The notes under the pieces: model-generated
Told to the model about the DNA's origin: nothing
The model's input: the letters and a program-made list of their open reading frames with translations, nothing else
The model's database searches: none
Program-made: the position numbers and the translations under genes
Shown: positions 7,633 through 17,550 of the stretch, one piece after another
How the letters are laid out: every line of letters starts with the position of its first letter
How positions within the stretch are numbered: position 1 is the first letter of the stretch
From: Pseudomonas lundensis
GTDB lineage: Bacteria; Pseudomonadota; Gammaproteobacteria; Pseudomonadales; Pseudomonadaceae
NCBI RefSeq assembly: GCF_002269125.1
Contig: NZ_NQKI01000016.1
Span: forward strand, 36,489 to 100,488
Direction of reading: 5' to 3'
Length of the DNA stretch: 64,000 bases

Positions 7633-10479
7633 ATGGCGCAGCAGTATCAACCGGGGCAACGCTGGATTAGTGACAGCGAAGCTGAGCTAGGTTTAGGCAC
7701 CGTTCTGGCACAGGACGGTCGCTTGTTGACCGTGCTCTATCCGGCCACTGGCGAAACCCGTCAATATTCGCTGCGCAACGCACCGCTCACGCGCGTACGT
7801 TTCTCGCCGGGTGACACCATCATCCACTTCGAAGGCTGGAAAATGACCGTGCGCGAAGTCGAAGATGTCGACGGGCTCATGGTCTATCACGGTCTCAACG
7901 AGCAAAACGAAGTCGTGACCCTGCCAGAAACCCAACTGTCGAACTTCATTCAGTTCCGCTTGGCGAGCGACCGTCTGTTCGCCGGGCAAATTGACCCGCT
8001 TTCCTGGTTTTCGTTGCGTTATCACACCCTCGAGCACACCAGCCGCCAGCTGCAATCGCCGCTGTGGGGGCTGGGTGGCGTGCGTGCGCAACCGATTGCT
8101 CACCAGTTGCACATCGCCCGTGAAGTCGCAGACCGCATTGCGCCACGCGTACTGCTGGCTGACGAAGTGGGCCTGGGCAAGACCATCGAAGCCGGCCTGG
8201 TGATTCATCGCCAACTGCTCAGTGGCCGTGCCAGCCGCGTGCTGATCGTGGTTCCCGAGAACCTGCAGCATCAGTGGCTGGTTGAGATGCGTCGTCGCTT
8301 CAACCTTGAAGTCGCGCTGTTTGATGAAGAACGCTTTATTGAAAGCGATGCCAGCAACCCGTTCGAAGACACCCAGCTCGCGCTGGTGGCGCTGGAATGG
8401 CTGGTGGACGACGAAAAAGCCCAGGACGCGCTGTTCGCCGCCGGTTGGGACCTGTTGGTGGTCGATGAAGCTCACCACCTGGTGTGGCACGAAGACAATG
8501 TCAGCCCCGAGTACGCGCTGGTTGAACAGCTGGCCGAAACTATCCCCGGCGTCCTGTTACTGACAGCAACCCCCGAACAGTTGGGCCAGGACAGCCACTT
8601 TGCCCGTCTGCGCCTGCTTGACCCAAACCGCTTCCACGATCTGGCGGCTTTCCGTGCTGAAAGCGAAAACTACCGCCCGGTAGCCCAGGCTGTGCAAGAG
8701 CTGCTGGATAAGGGCCGGCTGTCGCCAGAAGCCCAAAAAACCATCCACGGTTTCCTCGGCGCCGAAGGCGATGCCCTGTTGGCGGAAGTCAACGCCGGGG
8801 ATGCTGAAGCCAGCGCCCGTCTGGTGCGCGAACTGTTGGACCGTCACGGCACCGGCCGCGTGCTGTTTCGTAATACCCGCGCCGCAGTACAAGGCTTTCC
8901 GGAGCGCAAGCTGCACGCGTATCCACTGCCCTGCCCGGACGAATACCTTGAACTACCGCTGGGTGATCACCCCGAGCTGTACCCCGAAGTCAGCTTCCAG
9001 TCGCAGCCGGACATCAGCGAAGAACAACGCTGGTGGAACTTTGACCCGCGCGTCGAGTGGCTGATCGACACGCTCAAAATGCTCAAGCGCACCAAAGTGC
9101 TGGTGATCTGTGCCCATGCCGAGACCGCAATGGATCTGGAAGACGCCCTGCGCGTTCGTTCCGGCATCCCGGCCACGGTGTTCCACGAAGGGATGAACAT
9201 TCTGGAGCGCGACCGTGCAGCGGCGTACTTCGCTGACGAAGAGTTCGGCGCGCAAGTATTGATCTGCTCGGAAATCGGCAGTGAGGGCCGCAACTTCCAG
9301 TTTGCCCACCATCTGGTGCTGTTCGACCTGCCATCGCACCCCGACTTGCTCGAACAACGGATCGGCCGTCTGGACCGTATCGGCCAGAAGCACGTGATCG
9401 AACTGCACGTTCCCTACCTCGAAACCAGCCCGCAACAGCGCCTGTTCCAGTGGTACAACGAAGCGCTAAACGCGTTCCTCAACACTTGCCCGACCGGCAA
9501 CGCATTGCAACATCAGTTTGGTCCGCGCCTGCTGCCGTTGCTCGAAGCTGCTGACGATGACCAATGGCAAGCGCTGATCGACGAAGCCCGCACCGAGCGC
9601 GAGCGTCTTGAACAAGAGCTGCACACCGGCCGCGACCGCTTGCTGGAGCTGAACTCCGGCGGCGCAGGCGAAGGTGAAGCGCTGGTTGAAGCGATCCTTG
9701 AGCAAGACGATCAATTCGCTCTGCCGATCTACATGGAAACCCTGTTCAACGCGTTCGGTATCGACAGCGAAGACCATTCCGAAAACGCCCTGATCCTCAA
9801 GCCCAGCGAGAAAATGCTGGATGCGAGCTTCCCGCTGGGTGACGACGAAGGTGTGACCATCACCTACGATCGCAATCAGGCGCTGTCTCGCGAAGACATG
9901 CAGTTCATCACTTGGGAACACCCGATGGTGCAGGGCGGCATGGACTTGGTGCTGTCCGGCTCGATGGGTAACACTGCCGTCGCACTGATCAAAAACAAGG
10001 CCCTCAAGCCCGGCACGGTATTGCTTGAACTGATTTACGTCAGCGAAGTGGTTGCCCCGCGCGCTCTGCAACTTGGCCGCTACCTGCCTCCTGCTGCCTT
10101 GCGTTGCCTGCTCGACGCCAACGGCAATGACCTGTCATCGCGTGTTTCTTTCGACACCCTGAATGAACAACTGGAAAGCGTACCGCGGGCCAGCGCCAAC
10201 AAGTTCGTACAGGCACAGCGTGACCAGCTCACGCCGAAGATCAACGCCGGTGAAGCCAAAATCGCACCGCGTCACGCCGAGCGTGTGGCTGAGGCCCAGC
10301 GTCGTCTTGCGGCTGACACAGAAGAAGAACTGGCACGCCTGACCGCGTTGCAGGCGGTCAACCCGAGTGTGCGTGATAGTGAACTCGTAGCGCTGCGCAA
10401 ACAGCGTGAACAAGGCCTGGCCATGCTTGAAAAAGCAGCGTTGCGCCTCGAAGCCATTCGCGTACTGGTCGCTGGCTGA
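7633..10479 (+). CDS. rapA: RNA polymerase-associated protein RapA (SWI2/SNF2 ATPase)
   Basis: This is a full-length 948-aa RapA (HepA), which binds RNA polymerase and uses ATP hydrolysis to recycle stalled enzyme. An N-terminal Tudor-like region begins [20 protein letters not shown]. The Walker A segment ADEVGLGKT is at about 176-184, the DEAH box (VVDEAHHL) at 276-283, and the helicase C-terminal motif [14 protein letters not shown]...[11 protein letters not shown] follows around 555-590. Spacer and C-terminal RapA-specific domains complete the length. The start is an ATG after GGGAGTCAGGCAGC. It is monocistronic, with a GC-rich hairpin downstream. Confidence 0.97.
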   Translation: MAQQYQPGQRWISDSEAELGLGTVLAQDGRLLTVLYPATGETRQYSLRNAPLTRVRFSPGDTIIHFEGWKMTVREVEDVDGLMVYHGLNEQNEVVTLPETQLSNFIQFRLASDRLFAGQIDPLSWFSLRYHTLEHTSRQLQSPLWGLGGVRAQPIAHQLHIAREVADRIAPRVLLADEVGLGKTIEAGLVIHRQLLSGRASRVLIVVPENLQHQWLVEMRRRFNLEVALFDEERFIESDASNPFEDTQLALVALEWLVDDEKAQDALFAAGWDLLVVDEAHHLVWHEDNVSPEYALVEQLAETIPGVLLLTATPEQLGQDSHFARLRLLDPNRFHDLAAFRAESENYRPVAQAVQELLDKGRLSPEAQKTIHGFLGAEGDALLAEVNAGDAEASARLVRELLDRHGTGRVLFRNTRAAVQGFPERKLHAYPLPCPDEYLELPLGDHPELYPEVSFQSQPDISEEQRWWNFDPRVEWLIDTLKMLKRTKVLVICAHAETAMDLEDALRVRSGIPATVFHEGMNILERDRAAAYFADEEFGAQVLICSEIGSEGRNFQFAHHLVLFDLPSHPDLLEQRIGRLDRIGQKHVIELHVPYLETSPQQRLFQWYNEALNAFLNTCPTGNALQHQFGPRLLPLLEAADDDQWQALIDEARTERERLEQELHTGRDRLLELNSGGAGEGEALVEAILEQDDQFALPIYMETLFNAFGIDSEDHSENALILKPSEKMLDASFPLGDDEGVTITYDRNQALSREDMQFITWEHPMVQGGMDLVLSGSMGNTAVALIKNKALKPGTVLLELIYVSEVVAPRALQLGRYLPPAALRCLLDANGNDLSSRVSFDTLNEQLESVPRASANKFVQAQRDQLTPKINAGEAKIAPRHAERVAEAQRRLAADTEEELARLTALQAVNPSVRDSELVALRKQREQGLAMLEKAALRLEAIRVLVAG

Positions 10480-10492
10480 CAGTGGGGAAGCA

Positions 10493-10528
10493 GCGGCGAC
10501 AGCGGGTTGCAACCCTCGCTGTCGCCGC
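10493..10528. terminator. GC-rich hairpin after rapA
   Basis: GCGGCGACAGCG pairs with CGCTGTCGCCGC, with a nested GGGTTGCAACCC. It is followed by a C-run rather than a T-run, so it may be a weak or factor-assisted terminator or an mRNA 3'-end stabiliser. Confidence 0.55.
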
Positions 10529-10764
10529 CCCCCCCACATTCACAGGTTAAAAACGCCTCCCTTATTACAACGGCCAATTAAGTGCTGCAACGCAACGCGG
10601 CAGCCGTCTTGGCTACCTGGTTATAAAAAAAAATCCTGTCATAGCAAAATGATAAGCATCATCTTGCCATCATTCTTTTTTCCTACATTCCACCTTCTAC
10701 ACTTCAGAGCAAGCTAGCGCCTGACGACTAGTACCCTGCACTCAGTGTTGAGGCATGCAATGGA

Positions 10765-12969
10765 ATGGAATGGCTGGGATTGCAGTTTATTGGAGACAAC
10801 ACCGCTGACGGGCAACTGCTGATGACGAGCAGCCATAACCCGTACCTGGTGGTCCTGGCCTTCCTGGTCGCCTGCGCGGCCTGCCTCGCTACGTTGCATA
10901 TGTATGAGCGGGCGTGCAACGCAGAAAAACCTGCAGCCAAAACCGTATGGCGCTGGATAGGGGCCAGCTCGTTAGCAGGCGGTATTTGGGCCATGCACTT
11001 CATCTGCATGCTCGCTTTCGAATCCCCGCTCAACGTCCATTACGACTTGGGCATCACCATAGGCTCGCTGTTTATCGCCCTGCTCTCAGCCGCGATTGCC
11101 ATGCTGGCTCTTCTTCAGCCCCCTGTCACACGCCGCCGCCTGGTACTTGCAGCGCTCGTTTTCGGCTTAGGCATTTGCACCATGCATTACGTGGGCATGT
11201 CGGCCATGCACTCCAGCCATTTGCAGCAGTACGACCCTGTGCTGTTCGCGCTGTCGCTGCTGATTGCCGTAGCAGCAAGTTATGCCACCTTGATGCTGGC
11301 CCGCTCATTGCGCGGCACCAGCGGTCTGGCCTATCAGTTCTTCAAATACTTCATCAGTCTGGCAGCCGGTCTGGCCATCCTCAGCGTTCACTTCATCGGC
11401 ATGTGGGCCATGCACACCTATACCCCGCCAGAGGGCGCGTTTCAGGTGACGATTGAAAACAATCACTGGCAACTGGCATTGACGGTGGCACTGATTACCC
11501 TGCTGCTAATCGGCAGCAGTATCAGCCCCGCGTTGGTCGACAAAAAACTGCAACTCAAAGAGCATGACCTGAGACGGGTCAACGCGCTGCTTAGCCAGTT
11601 GGACCAGGCGCGCGCGTCATTGCAGCAAGTGGCGCATTACGATCCGCTGACCAACTTGATCAACCGTCGGGGCTTTAATCAACTGTTTGCCGAAAAGCTG
11701 ATTGAGCGTGCCAGTAACAACAGCATGCTGGCCGTGATGTTTCTCGACATTGACCACTTCAAGCGTATTAACGACAGCCTGGGTCACGATGCGGGTGATG
11801 AGCTTCTCAAAGTGATTGCCGCGCAAATCAAAAGTGCGACGCGTAATCATGAAGACGTGGTGGCGCGTTTTGGCGGCGATGAGTTCTGCATTCTGTTCAA
11901 CCTGAACAGCCGCGAAGAAGCGCGAAACATGGCCCAGCGGATCATGCTCAAAATGAAAGAGCCGATTGAGCTGGCGGGCCGCAACATGGTGATGACGACC
12001 AGTATCGGGATCAGCGTATTCCCCGATGATGGCAACACAATTGATGAGCTTCTCAAGCATGCTGACCTTGCGCTGTATCAATCCAAGGACGCCGGGCGCA
12101 ACAGCCTGCATTTCTTCAGCTCAAACCTTAAAGCCCGTGCTTCGCTTGAATTGCAGATAGAGGAGGAACTGCGCATGGCAATGCGCGGCGATCACGGATT
12201 GTTTCTGCACTATCAGCCTATTTTCGATCTAAAAACAGGCTTGGTCGCCAAGCTTGAAGCCTTGGTGCGCTGGCAACATCCCGAGCACGGGTTGCTGGGG
12301 CCGGAGCGTTTCATACACATTGCTGAAGCCAACGGCCTGATCGCCGAACTCGACAATTGGGTACTGCGCAAAGCTTGCCAGGACTTGGCAACCCTGACGG
12401 CACTGGGTTGGACGGATATCAGCGTCGCCGTTAACTGCTCGGCGCTGAATCTGGTACGCGTCGAGCTGGCTGACGAAGTTGAAAGCGCCCTGCGCTCAAG
12501 CGGCCTGAGTGCCAGTCGCCTGGAGCTTGAGGTCACTGAAAACGCGTTGATGGGCAATATCAACAACACTTCGCAATTACTGCGCCAGATCCGCGCGTTG
12601 GGCGTCTTACTGTCCATAGACGACTTTGGCACCGGCTACTCTTCCCTTGCCTACTTAAAGCGCCTGCCACTGAACACGTTGAAGATTGATCGGTCCTTCA
12701 TTCAAGACATCCCCAACTCCAGCCAGGACATGGAGATCGTTCAGGCCATCATCGTCATGGCCCATACCCTGCACCTGCAAGTGGTGACTGAGGGTGTTGA
12801 AACTCACCAGCAATTCGCCTTCCTCAATCAGTACAACTGTGACTTTATTCAGGGTTACCTGTTGAGTCGCCCCGTGCCGTTTGAAGAACTGCACGCGCTG
12901 CTGCAGCAGCTCAATAAAAACACGCTGGCGAGCCTGGATTTCAGTACGTTTCAGCTCTCAAGCCAGTAA
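10765..12969 (+). CDS. MHYT-GGDEF-EAL cyclic-di-GMP signalling protein (MucR-like)
   Basis: This 734-aa inner-membrane protein has an N-terminal seven-helix MHYT sensor, thought to bind a metal or diatomic gas. Its repeated motifs are WAMHFICM, TMHYVGMSAMH and VHFIGMWAMH, roughly residues 75-215. It is followed by a diguanylate cyclase domain with intact GGDEF (370-374) and a phosphodiesterase domain with intact EAL (498-500), DDFGTGYS and EGVET motifs. Both catalytic sites look functional, as in P. aeruginosa MucR/NbdA-type proteins. The first ATG is used; an in-frame ATG 22 codons later is possible. The ribosome site is weak (TTGAGG). Confidence 0.92.
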   Translation: MEWLGLQFIGDNTADGQLLMTSSHNPYLVVLAFLVACAACLATLHMYERACNAEKPAAKTVWRWIGASSLAGGIWAMHFICMLAFESPLNVHYDLGITIGSLFIALLSAAIAMLALLQPPVTRRRLVLAALVFGLGICTMHYVGMSAMHSSHLQQYDPVLFALSLLIAVAASYATLMLARSLRGTSGLAYQFFKYFISLAAGLAILSVHFIGMWAMHTYTPPEGAFQVTIENNHWQLALTVALITLLLIGSSISPALVDKKLQLKEHDLRRVNALLSQLDQARASLQQVAHYDPLTNLINRRGFNQLFAEKLIERASNNSMLAVMFLDIDHFKRINDSLGHDAGDELLKVIAAQIKSATRNHEDVVARFGGDEFCILFNLNSREEARNMAQRIMLKMKEPIELAGRNMVMTTSIGISVFPDDGNTIDELLKHADLALYQSKDAGRNSLHFFSSNLKARASLELQIEEELRMAMRGDHGLFLHYQPIFDLKTGLVAKLEALVRWQHPEHGLLGPERFIHIAEANGLIAELDNWVLRKACQDLATLTALGWTDISVAVNCSALNLVRVELADEVESALRSSGLSASRLELEVTENALMGNINNTSQLLRQIRALGVLLSIDDFGTGYSSLAYLKRLPLNTLKIDRSFIQDIPNSSQDMEIVQAIIVMAHTLHLQVVTEGVETHQQFAFLNQYNCDFIQGYLLSRPVPFEELHALLQQLNKNTLASLDFSTFQLSSQ

Positions 12970-13182
12970 ATTGCCAGCATCCTTGCCATGGCTTGAAAAC
13001 AGTCATTAAAGAACCTCCGGTTCAGGCCGATTCTTTTCTATCCGCGCCGTTTAAAACCCTTATACAAAATAGGGATGACGCGCCGCGAACGCCTGATCGC
13101 CCCGTAAATACGCGATTACCACCCTCGTATTGGCCTGTTGAATGTTCCTCAACAGTCGTCCAGCCCTGACAGATGGCAAACA

Positions 13183-15366
13183 ATGACGTCGAACAATAAT
13201 GCGACACCCTTGGTCTCTGACGTGTCTCTGAAAACAATAAACGAGCCCCAACGTTCATCGAACAGTTACTCAAGTCAGCAGCCACTGGCTACCCAGCAAT
13301 ACCTCTACTTCACCGAAACCAATACCGACCGGATCCTCGAAAACCTCGACGGCTTGCGGGATATCGTCTTCCCACAACCGGAACTGGTTGAGGGTGACAG
13401 CGAAAGCCGTGCCGACCAGCAATTCCCTTCGGTGTGCCTGATCGGGCTGGGCCGTTGCGGCTCCAACATTGCCCTGGATGTGGCCGAGTTGGTGTACAAC
13501 GCGCGCAAGTTCTATCTCAACGAATTCAACACGGTAGACCCGCGTCACGAAGACAAGCGCTACAGCCCCGGACAATGGATTCGCAATAACCTGCGCCTGG
13601 TGCACAACAAACCGGCCAAACCGGTATTTCTGGTGGAGCCGCTGGTGCTGTTGGGGGATCTGGACAAGGACATCGCCGGGCGTATCCGTTTTTCGCGCAA
13701 GAGCGAAAAAAGTAACTTCATCCGCGATTACAGCAAGATGAAGATCATGGATTTGTCGGAAGTTCACGCTGGCGGCGCGGGTAATGCACCTATTTTGGGT
13801 CAGTACTTGGCCAAGATCATTCTCAACAAAGATGCTCAGCGCTTTTCCAGCCCGGACTGGAAACTGATCCACTCCTACCTGATCGACTCCTGCGGTATCA
13901 AGGCTAACCAGTCACGCTTGTATTTCTCGATCTTCAGCGCCGGCGGCGGTACAGGCTCGGGCATGGCCTCGGAGTTCGGCCTGGCGCAACAGTTTTCGTA
14001 CATGAACAAAACCTTCGACACTAAACCGGCCGACGAACACGACAGCAAAAGCGGCCACGCCTTTGTCTTCGAGCCCATCTTCACCAGCGGCATTTGCGTG
14101 CTGCCGAACATCTCGGATCACCGCAGCGAAATGTCCGAGGCGCTGCACATCAACGCCGGTCGCCTGTTATGCAAGTACCTGTCCGAAGAATGGGACTTTT
14201 CATACAACTTCGATAACGAAGACTGCAGTGAAGCCAGTGTCATGGGGCGCATTCGCCCCTGGAACGCCATGATGCTGATTTCCAACGACATCATGCGTTA
14301 TGCCGAACAAAGCGATGACGGCACGATTCAGAACATCGACGTCAACGCGATGGAAAAGCACGCCAACCAATATATCTCGCAACAGATCTTCAACATTCTG
14401 ACTGCTCAGGCGGTCACTACTGACTACGACCAGAATTACTTCCGACGCGCCGGTATTGATATTGGTGAAACCATCCGCCTCGACGCTAACGACCTGTTCA
14501 TGAGCCTCGCCGGGCCTGTGGCGATTGCCTACGCGGAATCGGTCGTGCCGGAGCAACCTGTGCCGGGCACGGACAAATTCAAAGTGTTCGAAAAAGAGCC
14601 GCCGCGGCTGGACATTGATGACCTGTTTTTCCGCTCCATCGATTTGCCGCACTTCAACAAGGATACCCAAGCCATCGAGGGCATCAGCCTGTTGCCCATC
14701 GAATCCCAGCGTTACCGGGCAGCGCTGGAGCAATACAAGCACTCGGGCTATGACGCCGCCGCCCTGCACGACCTGCACTTCTTCAAGAACTGCTCATCGG
14801 TGGTGTCCATCGTGTCACTGCCCAAGGATTACAAGCTGTCATACATGGACTTGAACCGTCTCAAGACCCACCTCAACAGCCTGTTCCCCAACACCACCCT
14901 CAAGCGGTATGCGCTGGTGATCGGCGCCTCGGCCAACCTGTCGTTGACCACCCTGATCGCGAAAAGCCCATGCCTGTCGGATGATTTTCTGACGTTGATA
15001 GTGGCATTTATCAAACGCTGCTTTGCCCGTAATCCTTACCGGTTTGATGACACGCTGGACGACTCGGTGCTGGAGTTCATCACCGGGGAGCACTTCGATG
15101 AAAGCCGGATCGATGAGTTGCTCAACGAATTCGAAAACCCGGCGAAAATTCTCGACACCAACTGGTACGCCATCAAACCGATGTACGAGAAAAAGTACCG
15201 CGAGCTGATTAACGACAAAGACAAGTTTGTCTCGATCAATGACATCCGCCTTTCACGGGACTGCGTAAAAAAAGCCATCAAGTACCTGCGCGAGATCTAT
15301 CGCCATCGCATCGGTAAAACACGGATTATTTCGCTCAACAGCCACACCGGGAAAACCGCGTACTGA
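13183..15366 (+). CDS. Tubulin/FtsZ-superfamily GTPase-like protein of unknown function
   Basis: This 727-aa protein carries the set of nucleotide loops expected of the tubulin/FtsZ fold. Numbered from the ATG at 13183, there is a glycine-rich T1-like loop GLGRCGSN at 88-95, a T3-like HAGGAGNAP at 195-203, the tubulin signature GGGTGSG at 254-260, ISNDIM as a T6-like Asn at about 366-371, and a T7-like LDANDLFMSLAGP at 433-445. The two Asp in LDAND match the catalytic D-x-x-D position of FtsZ. It is much longer than FtsZ, with an N-terminal Ser/Gln-rich segment and a helical C-terminal region of about 270 residues. It is a single-gene unit closed by a terminator. A TTG start at 13138 would add 15 residues. 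Not FtsZ itself; the role is unknown. Confidence 0.75.
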   Translation: MTSNNNATPLVSDVSLKTINEPQRSSNSYSSQQPLATQQYLYFTETNTDRILENLDGLRDIVFPQPELVEGDSESRADQQFPSVCLIGLGRCGSNIALDVAELVYNARKFYLNEFNTVDPRHEDKRYSPGQWIRNNLRLVHNKPAKPVFLVEPLVLLGDLDKDIAGRIRFSRKSEKSNFIRDYSKMKIMDLSEVHAGGAGNAPILGQYLAKIILNKDAQRFSSPDWKLIHSYLIDSCGIKANQSRLYFSIFSAGGGTGSGMASEFGLAQQFSYMNKTFDTKPADEHDSKSGHAFVFEPIFTSGICVLPNISDHRSEMSEALHINAGRLLCKYLSEEWDFSYNFDNEDCSEASVMGRIRPWNAMMLISNDIMRYAEQSDDGTIQNIDVNAMEKHANQYISQQIFNILTAQAVTTDYDQNYFRRAGIDIGETIRLDANDLFMSLAGPVAIAYAESVVPEQPVPGTDKFKVFEKEPPRLDIDDLFFRSIDLPHFNKDTQAIEGISLLPIESQRYRAALEQYKHSGYDAAALHDLHFFKNCSSVVSIVSLPKDYKLSYMDLNRLKTHLNSLFPNTTLKRYALVIGASANLSLTTLIAKSPCLSDDFLTLIVAFIKRCFARNPYRFDDTLDDSVLEFITGEHFDESRIDELLNEFENPAKILDTNWYAIKPMYEKKYRELINDKDKFVSINDIRLSRDCVKKAIKYLREIYRHRIGKTRIISLNSHTGKTAY

Positions 15367-15384
15367 GGCTGCGCGACAGAAAAA

Positions 15385-15412
15385 AAACGCCACAGCGGCA
15401 ACTGTGGCGTTT
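15385..15412 (+). terminator. Terminator after the tubulin-like gene
   Basis: AAACGCCACAG pairs with CTGTGGCGTTT around CGGCAA. An A-run before and T residues after the stem suggest use in both directions, also closing the convergent DUF2288 gene. Confidence 0.85.
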
Positions 15413-15511
15413 CTCTACGGCAACTGGCCACTATCGAGCAACCGGTTACTGGCCTACACACTTCGGGGTGGTCATATTGGCACCAGGATCGCCCGATTTT
15501 GGTGCGGAAAA

Positions 15512-15817
15512 TTAAATTGCTGCCCTTTCCTGGACCATGATCCAGGGCGAAACCACCACCGCCCATAGCACCGGATCACGCTTGGCAAAGTCTAACGCCT
15601 GCGTATCAGACAATTTGTCGAGGGCTCCCTCGGCCATCCACTGCGCCACTTTCCCTGCCTCATCCTGGCTCACAGCCTGCGCCGCTTCGATCAGGTCCAA
15701 ATCATCGCTGACCCACAACAATTCGCCTTTGGCGAAAAACTTTTCCAAGGCTTTCCATTCGATTGTTGAGGTCTCGCCGAGCAGCTTGGCATAGAGGGTG
15801 CTAGGTTCTTCGATCAT
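15512..15817 (-). CDS. DUF2288 family protein
   Basis: This 101-aa soluble protein matches DUF2288, with the typical PSTLYAKLLGETSTIEW opening and a conserved LDLIEAAQAVSQDEAGKV middle. The start is set at the ATG at 15817, which has GGTGGA upstream; an in-frame GTG at 15826 adds three residues. The function of the family is unknown. It is a single gene convergent with the tubulin-like gene. Confidence 0.8.
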   Translation of the reverse strand: MIEEPSTLYAKLLGETSTIEWKALEKFFAKGELLWVSDDLDLIEAAQAVSQDEAGKVAQWMAEGALDKLSDTQALDFAKRDPVLWAVVVSPWIMVQERAAI

Positions 15818-16180
15818 GGGGTCCACCAGGTAAAAAATGGGCGCAATGATAGCGCTGCTGACCTGGTAGAAAAACCCGGATTCAGGAGGGAGAACGAAGA
15901 AAGCGACGGGAACGAGGCGCGAAAGGGGGAGATAGCAACATTCTGTTAAAAAACCTCCCTGAATTTAGCCGCCATTCTGTCTCTTTCTTTCGTTAAGGCG
16001 ACATTTCCCGGTTTTTCACGCTTCAGCCCGCTATTCAATCGCTGAAGGGCCGCTCTACACTGTACCGGTACAGTTGCAGGGGGGATTGGCCGGGATTTTC
16101 GCTCAGAAACAGACCCGGTCCGGCTGCCTTGGCTTCCAGGACTATAAAAATTACAACAGAAGAGTGGAGCAACAATAAAG
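15818..16180. other. Leader/promoter region of braC
   Basis: About 360 bp without a gene. It holds two inverted repeats (CTTCAGC...GCTGAAG at 16021-16047 and a perfect 16-bp palindrome at 16059-16074). A purine-rich ribosome site (GTGGAGCAACAATAAAG) precedes the braC start. Confidence 0.55.
16059..16074. promoter_or_regulatory. Perfect 16-bp palindrome in the braC leader, possible operator
   Basis: ACTGTACCGGTACAGT is self-complementary over its full length and lies about 107 bp before braC. A second arm pair, CTTCAGC/GCTGAAG, lies immediately upstream (16021-16047). Both are candidates for regulator binding, for example an Lrp-type or nitrogen regulator; the regulator is not identifiable from sequence. 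Confidence 0.45.
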
Positions 16181-17302
16181 ATGGCTATTAAGCACATGAC
16201 TAAACTGTTTGCCGCTATGGTGTTGGCCGGCGTTGCCAGCCATTCGTTTGCCGCAGACACCATCAAGATCGGTATTGCCGGGCCTAAAACAGGGCCTGTT
16301 ACCCAATATGGCGATATGCAGTTCATTGGCGCTAAGCAAGCGATCAAGGACATCAATGCCAAAGGGGGTATTGATGGAAAAATGCTCGAGGCCAAGGAAT
16401 ACGATGACGCCTGTGATCCCAAACAAGCGGTTGCCGTAGCCAACAAAGTCGTTAACGACGGCGTCAAGTTTGTAGTCGGCCACTTGTGCTCCAGCTCCAC
16501 TCAACCCGCTGCGGACATCTACGAAGACGAAGGCGTGATCATGATCACCCCGGCAGCCACCTCGCCGGAAGTAACAAGTCGTGGATACAAATATGTGTTT
16601 CGCACCATTGGCCTGGATAGCGCCCAAGGCCCGGCTGCCGGCAACTACATCGCCGATTATGTAAAACCGAAAGTCGTTGCTGTTATCCATGACAAACAGC
16701 AATACGGTGAAGGCATCGCAAGTGCTGTTAAAAAGACACTCGAAGATAAAGGCGTAAAAGTCGCAGTATTCGAAGGCATCAATGCGGGTGATAAAGACTT
16801 TGCTGCCGTAATAGCCAAGCTCAAGCAAGCCAATGTCGACTTCGTTTACTACGGTGGCTACCACCCGGAACTGGGTCTGATTCTGCGCCAGGCCAAGGAA
16901 AAAGGCGTGAACGCCAAGTTCATGGGGCCTGAGGGCGTCGGCAACGACTCCATTTCCCAAATTGCACAAGATGCTTCCGAAGGTTTGTTGGTGACCCTGC
17001 CAAAGTCCTTTGACGCTGACCCTGCCAACAAAGCTATTACCGACGCTATTAAAGCGGATGGCAAAGACCCAAGCGGCCCCTTTGTGTTCCCTTCGTACTC
17101 GGCAGTTGAGGTCATCGCAGGCGGTATTAAAGCGGCTAAAAGCGAAGACCCTGCCAAAGTCGCCGAAGCTATCCACGCCGGGACGTTCAAAACCCCAACC
17201 GGCGACATTTCCTACGATGCCAAAGGCGATTTGAAAGACTTCAAATTCGTCGTCTACGAATGGCATTTCGGCAAACCTAAAACCGAAGTCAGCCCTCAAT
17301 AA
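16181..17302 (+). CDS. braC: Branched-chain amino-acid ABC transporter, periplasmic binding protein BraC
   Basis: This 373-aa periplasmic Leu/Ile/Val-binding protein has a signal peptide ending near HSFAADTIKIG (cleavage after about residue 25). The body matches BraC closely: GPVTQYGDMQF, DDACDPKQAVAVANKVV, CSSSTQPAADIYEDEGV and FMGPEGVGN. The pair of cysteines at DDAC and HLCS is expected to form the structural disulfide. It delivers substrate to the BraDE permease and BraFG ATPases encoded downstream. A terminator-like hairpin between braC and braD would let the binding protein be made in excess over the membrane components. A second in-frame ATG six codons in is an alternative start. Confidence 0.96.
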   Translation: MAIKHMTKLFAAMVLAGVASHSFAADTIKIGIAGPKTGPVTQYGDMQFIGAKQAIKDINAKGGIDGKMLEAKEYDDACDPKQAVAVANKVVNDGVKFVVGHLCSSSTQPAADIYEDEGVIMITPAATSPEVTSRGYKYVFRTIGLDSAQGPAAGNYIADYVKPKVVAVIHDKQQYGEGIASAVKKTLEDKGVKVAVFEGINAGDKDFAAVIAKLKQANVDFVYYGGYHPELGLILRQAKEKGVNAKFMGPEGVGNDSISQIAQDASEGLLVTLPKSFDADPANKAITDAIKADGKDPSGPFVFPSYSAVEVIAGGIKAAKSEDPAKVAEAIHAGTFKTPTGDISYDAKGDLKDFKFVVYEWHFGKPKTEVSPQ

Positions 17303-17326
17303 GGGCCGCGTGTTGATCTGACAACG

Positions 17327-17357
17327 AAGCCCACTGCACAGCGGTGGGCTTTGTTTT
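17327..17357 (+). terminator. Partial terminator/attenuating hairpin between braC and braD
   Basis: AAGCCCAC pairs with GTGGGCTT across a 9-nt loop, followed by TGTTTT. It lies inside the operon, so it probably reduces rather than stops transcription into braDEFG. Confidence 0.85.
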
Positions 17358-17550
17358 ACGGACGTTCGTTGGACTGAATTGGGGCTGCGTTTTCGTGATC
17401 CGAAAGCCTGTCCACCTGAAAATCTTTAAAACCGTCACCAGCGGTTCGCTGGGAGAAGGCTTGTGCGCCAAGTGGATGCAAATCCACACCGCCAAGTCCG
17501 GAAAATGACTCCACCAGTGAAATGCGTCTCAGGTTTTTAGGAGCTTGGTA

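Noticed and set aside
16151..17299. 382-codon minus-strand frame opposite braC
   Set aside because: BraC on the plus strand is certain; the reverse frame has no start signal or recognisable domain.
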